Shown here: one piece after another, positions 58,833 through 64,000 of the stretch
Layout of the letters: each line of letters starts with the position of its first letter
Position numbering within the stretch: position 1 is the stretch's first letter
Origin: Rhabdophis nuchalis
Taxonomy: Eukaryota; Chordata; Lepidosauria; Squamata; Natricidae
Direction of reading: 5' to 3'
Length of the DNA stretch: 64,000 nt
Assembly: GCA_039707465.1 (NCBI GenBank)
Contig: CM077648.1
Location: 29,267,119-29,331,118, forward strand
The notes under the pieces: model-generated
Databases searched by the model: none
Told to the model about the DNA's origin: nothing
Seen by the model: the letters and a program-made list of their open reading frames with translations, nothing else
Translations under genes and position numbers: made by a program

Positions 58833-59964
58833 CTGTACACATCAGTTGAAAAGCAAATGTAGTGAGAAGGTAGGTGTTTATAGCTGCTGTTTTTGTATCT
58901 TTTATCATCATTATTCATTAGGAAGAAGAGAGAACTATAACTTAGGAAAGAAAAGAAGAGGGTAAGAAAGAATTGACCAATTTAAGCAAAGTCTCTGGAG
59001 CCATGCATTATATATTATACTAACAAAGTGCAAGTAGAATCACTTTCAGAAATCATTCTCAGAAAAGATCTCAATTTTCAAGAATTGAAGGAGGACGACC
59101 AAAGAAACAACAGAGCTTTGTTTCATATCTGTATTGAGCAAAGTTATTGAAAAGTTTATGCTGGTGTTTGCTATGCATGCTACAATGAACAGAAGTCACA
59201 AGAGGTTTCTTGCAAATAAGTCATACTAATTAATCTATATTCTTTGATGAAGTCGCTAGTCTAGTAGATCAGGGAATGCTGTAGATGTACGTATATATGG
59301 CCATACCAAAGCCTAAAATAAAACCTCTTGGAATATCCTTCTTAATAAAGTGGCAAAATTTGGTGTACATGATACTACTGTTAGATGAACTCACAAATTC
59401 AAGCAGTACATTTAATGTTCATTTCAGATTGGAGAGCTTATTGACTCAGGTGCAGTGGGGCTCTGTCTTAGTCCTTGTGCAGTTCAACATTTTTATCAAT
59501 GACTTGGATGAGGAAGAAATATTGATCAAATATGCAGGTGTTATTAAGGTAGAATTATTTGACTAATATTTTAAAGGGGGATGGGAAGATACATTAGGTT
59601 CTAGGTAGACTTGAGTGTCAATAGGACATGAATGTAATGGGGAAAAACATAAAAGTTCATTATATGGATAGGGAAAATGAAAAGTACAATGGAATAGTAG
59701 TTAAAAGCAACAGCAATATGATTTAGCGGGTATAAAGAGAAATGCTATTTTGTAGTCCATTAACAAAAGCTGCAAGTCCATGTAACAGAAAATAACTGTT
59801 CCACCCTATTCTTTCCTAGTTGGTTTCCATTTATCAATACTGTTTATTGCAGTTATTAAAACAGATTGAACAAATTCAGAAGAAGGGTTACCAGAATAGT
59901 GAGGTCTAAATATCAAACTATATGAAGAAAGTTTAAAGAATCAGGGCATAGTTAGACTATAGAA

Positions 59965-60335
59965 CCATGATGGCAAACCTATGGCATGGGTGCCACAGGT
60001 GGCACGCAGAACCATTTCTTAGGGCACGTGAGGCGTTGCCCTGTCAGCTCCAGCACGCATGTGTGCGCTGCCCAGCTGATTTAGGCCTTTGAGACCGTTT
60101 TTCGCCCTCTGGAGGCTTCAGGGAAGCTCCTGAAGCCTCTGGAGGTGGGGAGGGGAGGTTGTTTTCACCCTCCCCAGGCTCCTAGAAAGCTTCTGAAGCT
60201 TGGGGAGGGCGAAAAAAGCACACCAAAAGCAGGAGGTCGTGGACATAGCATTATGGGTGTGACACGCCCACGCACGACCCCCCTGTGCTCCCCCCCACTT
60301 TTGGCACACGAGCCAAAAAAGGTAAGCCATCACTG
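59965..60335. mobile_element. hAT MITE, TSD CTATAGAA, nested in LINE
   Basis: Left CCATGATGGCAAACCTATGG, right GGTAAGCCATCACTG, exact CTATAGAA duplications (59957-59964, 60336-60343). 371 bp with GGCTTCAGG / CCTGAAGCC internal inverted units. Confidence 0.92.
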
Positions 60336-60462
60336 CTATAGAAGAAATGCTAGAAATTGTAGTGGTTTTCAGTACATGAAAGACTGATACATACTGTATT
60401 ATAGAAGAGGAAGTGGGTTTATCCTCTGTTTTTCCAGAGGGCAAGACCAAAAACAGTTGACT

Positions 60463-60683
60463 TGAGCTGTGGTGGCGCAGTGGTTAGAATGCAGTATTGC
60501 AGGCTAACTCTGCCTACTGCCAGGAGTTCGATCCTGACCACCTCAAGGTTGACTCAGCCTTCCATTCTTCTGAGGGCGGTAAAATGAGGACCCAGATTGT
60601 TGAGGCAATATTCTGACTGTAAACCACTTAGAGTGGTCTGTAAAGTACCATGAAGCAATCTATGAGTCTAAGTACCAATACTG
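60463..60683 (+). repeat. Sauria-type SINE, nested in LINE
   Basis: Best-preserved copy: A-box TGGCGCAGTGG, B-box GGAGTTCGATCC, body GGTAAAATGAGGACCCAGAT, tail AGTCTAAGTACCAATACTG. The tRNA-like promoter belongs to the SINE. Confidence 0.88.
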
Positions 60684-60909
60684 TAAGGAAGTAGGCTCAG
60701 GATAGATTTCAACAATTTCTGAGGGCATGAGCTGTCAATCAGCAGAACAGCCTGCCATGTAAAGTGCTGAGTTCTCTTTCACAAGAAGTTTTCAGAGGCT
60801 GGCTGATCATCTGTCAGAGATGCCCTAGTAGATTTTGCATTGAGATGGGGGATAAACTATAAGATGTATAAGGCCCATTCCAATCTTACGAGTCTATGAA
60901 ATTAGATTT

Positions 60910-61255
60910 CTATTCTGTAAAATGTAAAAATAAAAAACAATGTGCAAACACTACATTTATACAGATATAATTTTTTGCTGTCAGAAAGGAAATATATATT
61001 TTATAACAGATGCAGAAAAAAGTTATCAGAGTTAATAGCAGTTTATTTTTGGATTTGTTAAGACAGAGTATCCTTTTGAGTTCAGCTTCACAGACTGAGT
61101 AACTTTACAGACATGTCCCTGCTATTTTCTTGGTGACAGTATAGACATGGGTACCCATTGCTTCCTTCTTTTTATTCGTTTTATTTTCGAATTCCCAGTC
61201 TAGCTTACAGCTTTTAGACCCTCTCATCCAAGTACTATTTAATTATGTTGTAATA
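60910..61255. other. Intergenic, nothing recognised
   Basis: AT-rich with no supported feature. Confidence 0.5.
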
Positions 61256-61267
61256 TGGATTTTCAAA

Positions 61268-61615
61268 TTGGGATTCAGTGGCTCAGTGGCTAAGACGCTG
61301 AGCTTGATGATCAGAAAGGTCGGCAGTTTGGTGGTTCAAATCCCTAGCACCGCGTAACAGAGTGAGGTCCTGTTACCTAGCAGTTTGAAAACACATTAAA
61401 AAATGCAAGTAGAAAAATAGGAACCACTTTGGTAGAAAGGTAAGTGTTCCTTGCGCCTTCAGCGTTTAGTCATGCCAGCCACATGACCATGGAGACGTCT
61501 TCGGACAACTCTGGCTCTTTGGCTTTGAAACAGAGATGAGCACTGCCCCCTAGAGGCAGGAACAACTAGCACATATGTGCGAGTGGAACCATTACCTTTA
61601 TAGATTTTCAAATGT
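61268..61615 (+). repeat. tRNA-derived squamate SINE with TSD
   Basis: Head GATTCAGTGGCTCAGTGGCT, B-box GGTTCAAATCCC, body CATGCCAGCCACATGACCAT, end GGAACCATTACCTTTA. GATTTTCAAAT lies just before it and again at 61604-61614, a readable target-site duplication. Same family as 4965-5300. Confidence 0.88.
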
Positions 61616-61619
61616 TAGA

Positions 61620-62110
61620 CTTCAGGTATAAAGTTGCTTGATACTGACATGGGTGGCCTATAAATGTAAATTTAATTCTAATTCCTCCAATCAGTCCTGT
61701 GATTCAAACCAGATCATTCTTTTATGTCCCTACCCAATCTGTTTCCCATAAAGTATAATGCACAAGTATTGCATCTATGAAGGTTCTAATATCTGGTGGA
61801 TAAAACATTAGCACATTTATAGTCCACTAGCAAGAAGAGCTTATATCTGCCCTCATTGCAAATGACAAAATCTTTTGTCCATATAGCTTCATAAGAATTC
61901 AGAGGTTCCCAAGAACAATGCAATAGTTAAGTGAAGCCTGAAGCATTCCTGTATCATAGCAACAGTGGCAGAAACCATATATTTATCTTTTTACAGTAAT
62001 TTCTATTTCACTAAAATATAGTAAAATTGCATCCCGATATCTTACACTGATATAAGCTTCCTTTTATGTGCATACAACACTTTTAAGAAAAGGGAATGGA
62101 TATTCAACCA
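61620..62110. other. Intergenic, nothing recognised
   Basis: No supported feature. Confidence 0.5.
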
Positions 62111-62117
62111 TGTGGCT

Positions 62118-62364
62118 CAGCGGTGGGATTCAAAAAACTTTACTACTGTGGGATTGGCTTGATGGGTGTGGTGTGGCTTGGTGGGTGTGGCAGGGGAAGG
62201 ATACTGCAAAATCCCCATTCCTTCCTGATCAGCTGGTCTTGGGAGGCAGAGGATAGATGGGCGTGAGCCCAGTCAGAGGTGATATTTTCTGGTTCTCCAA
62301 ACTATTCAAAATTTCCGCTACCAGTTCTCCAGAACTGGTCAAAATGTGCTGAATACCACCTCTG
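62118..62364. mobile_element. hAT MITE, TSD ATGTGGCT/ATGTGGTT
   Basis: Left CAGCGGTGGGATTCAAAAAA, right GCTGAATACCACCTCTG; the flanks differ at one base. 247 bp, related to the element at 56723. Confidence 0.87.
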
Positions 62365-62369
62365 ATGTG

Positions 62370-63185
62370 GTTGCCCTCTGCCGTCCTAATTTTTGACTCC
62401 TCCTGTAGGTATCTTTTTCCTTTGGGGCTTAGTGTGTGAAGCTGAAAAATTCACAAAGACGACAAAACTACTTCTAAACTCACGAGAACTGTATGGATTT
62501 GTCCATGTGGTCACCAGGAGCTGACAATTTTTCTTCTTGCTTTTCTTAATAAAAAGAGCACATTAAACAAAAAATGTAATTTGCAGGATGTTTGTTTTGA
62601 GTTCCTGTGCCTGGGGCTTAGATGTGGGATGTGGAACTTTTTAATAACGTTAAGAGAGTGTTAAAAAAACTAAATGGCTGAGCTCTACAAAGTCACAAAT
62701 GCTTAACTGTTGTTGACAAATCTCAAGAGTATCAAGAGTAGGTCAGAGAAGGCGACAGGGAAAGCTGAAACCCACTTCACTGCATCTATTGAAAACAAAA
62801 TGAGAAAGATCAACATTTTGTAGGGACTCCTTGTGCTGTTCCAGAGGAAGAGATAGTTCAAGAACTGTGAGATCCTGAGGTTTGGTTGTTCTGTGTTCTG
62901 GCTGATACGAAGTGGTTTCTGAAAATTTTATCTTCAAATTTCTTACTTTTTTTTTTTTTTTACTTCTGATCTAAAAGTCTACATATGCATTCCATTCAGA
63001 GCACTGAAATAAACCATATTCTCAAAGATGCTATAAAACGTATCTGAAGACCATCAATAACCATCCTTCTAGATTTTGATTTAAAGGGACTATAATGTTT
63101 ATACTGATATTATTGTACCACCAGTATAAACATAATGACTTAAACTCAAGATTTATTACTTGGAAATTTGTACAATCGAACATGA
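62370..63185. other. Intergenic, nothing recognised
   Basis: AT-rich with a T run at 62948-62961; no supported feature. Confidence 0.5.
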
Positions 63186-63192
63186 TATAGAG

Positions 63193-63590
63193 CTGTGATG
63201 GCAAACCTATGGCATGTGTGCCACAGGTGGCACGTGGTGCCATATCTGAGGGCATGCGACGTGTTGCCCTATGTCAGCTCCAGCACGCATGCGTGCTCCA
63301 GCCAGCTGATTTTTGGCCTTCCAGGGGGCGAGGGAGGTCATCTTCACACACACCCCAGGCTTCAGGGAAGTCTCCAGAGCCCGTGGATGGTGAAAAACAG
63401 GACCAACGGGCCTACTGGAAGTTCAGACACTTCAGTGAGGCCTGTGTGCATGCACAGGGGGAATGCAGGGGGTTGTGCATGCATGTGCGGGGGGAGGACA
63501 TTGCATTATGGGTGCGGGCATGCACGTGTGCACTATCGTGAACACGCCCACCCTTTTGGCAGCTGAGCAGAAAAACATTCACCATCACTG
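63193..63590. mobile_element. hAT MITE, TSD ATATAGAG
   Basis: Left CTGTGATGGCAAACCTATGG, right CATTCACCATCACTG, exact ATATAGAG duplications (63185-63192, 63591-63598). 398 bp; the 110- and 123-codon ORFs inside are not genes. Confidence 0.92.
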
Positions 63591-63599
63591 ATATAGAGA

Positions 63600-64000
63600 T
63601 TATTTTTTTTAAATTTTTCCTCCTGGATAAGAACCCTCTTGCTGGATCCAGGCCAAGGCCCATCATTGTTTAACACTTGATTTCTCATTAAGGCCAACCA
63701 CGTACTGCTAGACTATTTGCATGAAAGCGGCAGAGATATACTCTATCCCCACTCTTGACCCCTTGCAACTAAGTACATCATGGAGCCACTCGGTTCAAAT
63801 TTAAAGTTAACAGTAAATCTTAAAGATGAAAAGCATTTGATAAACCCGTCATTCATTAATTTATCCAATTCAGCTGTGTTTCTTTGTTACCGTGCTGATT
63901 CGCTTCCTATTTTTCCTTTCATTTATAATTTTACCTGTAACTTCATTAAACTGTCGTTAAACGCTACCTCACCTATATTGTTTTGTGGCTCATTTACAGG
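63600..64000. other. Window end, nothing recognised
   Basis: AT-rich intergenic DNA to the right edge, with no supported feature. Confidence 0.5.

Larger units (their letters stand above)
59080..60905 (+). mobile_element. Old CR1/L3-type LINE split by later insertions
   Basis: 59440-59570 still reads as RT (VQFNIFINDLDEEEILIKYA). 59860-59960, 60336-60462 and 60690-60905 continue in order as the C-terminal and 3' part of the same kind of element (ending GGCCCATTCCAATCTTACGA). A hAT MITE and a SINE sit between these pieces. The order of events is readable: LINE first, MITE and SINE later. Confidence 0.7.

Noticed and set aside
60463..60540. tRNA-like A and B boxes
   Set aside because: They belong to the head of a Sauria-type SINE with a full body and tail, not to a tRNA gene; the same holds at 4965, 24396, 31628 and 61268.

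Overview
This window looks like squamate reptile DNA, most likely from a snake. I infer this from the repeats: tRNA-derived Sauria-type SINEs, CR1 and L2 LINEs, BovB/RTE tails, a (GATA)n tract of the Bkm type and many hAT-type MITEs. No database search was possible, so the species is not identified.

One protein-coding gene can be supported: FHDC1 (FH2 domain containing 1, an inverted-formin-like actin and microtubule regulator), on the minus strand. Ten coding exons can be placed with canonical GT/AG junctions and unbroken phase. They lie at 35053-35520 (start codon exon), 23337-23398, 22592-22691, 14973-15058, 14786-14886, 11253-11323, 11038-11145, 10071-10141, 9408-9525 and 4023-4187. They join into 1350 nt, or 450 codons without a stop, covering the proline-rich N-terminus and most or all of the FH2 domain. 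The large C-terminal exon or exons and the 3' UTR lie beyond the left edge. A CpG-rich promoter zone (about 50.8-52.95 kb) lies upstream, with a candidate noncoding first exon ending at a strong donor at 52535, an NRF1-like site, a GC box and two ZNF143/STAF-type sites.

Layout: 1-4022 is an intron or flank made mostly of old repeats; 4023-35662 holds the coding exons and repeat-filled introns; 35663-52534 is a 16.9 kb first intron that carries the best-preserved transposon, a 3.6 kb 5'-truncated CR1 LINE (40982-44553) whose endonuclease and reverse transcriptase frames are separated by one frameshift; 52.5-53.0 kb is the promoter; 53-64 kb is intergenic DNA packed with repeats, including a nested CR1 / hAT MITE / SINE cluster at 59-61 kb.

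The most informative non-gene signal is a large set of non-autonomous hAT elements. Sixteen insertions can be bounded, most by matching 8-bp target-site duplications that can be read directly, and they belong to several families. I found no sign of a previously undescribed gene system. The observations most worth following are the promoter and 5' UTR architecture of FHDC1 (tandem candidate splice acceptors that include or exclude an overlapping uORF, and paired ZNF143-type motifs), and the transposon history.
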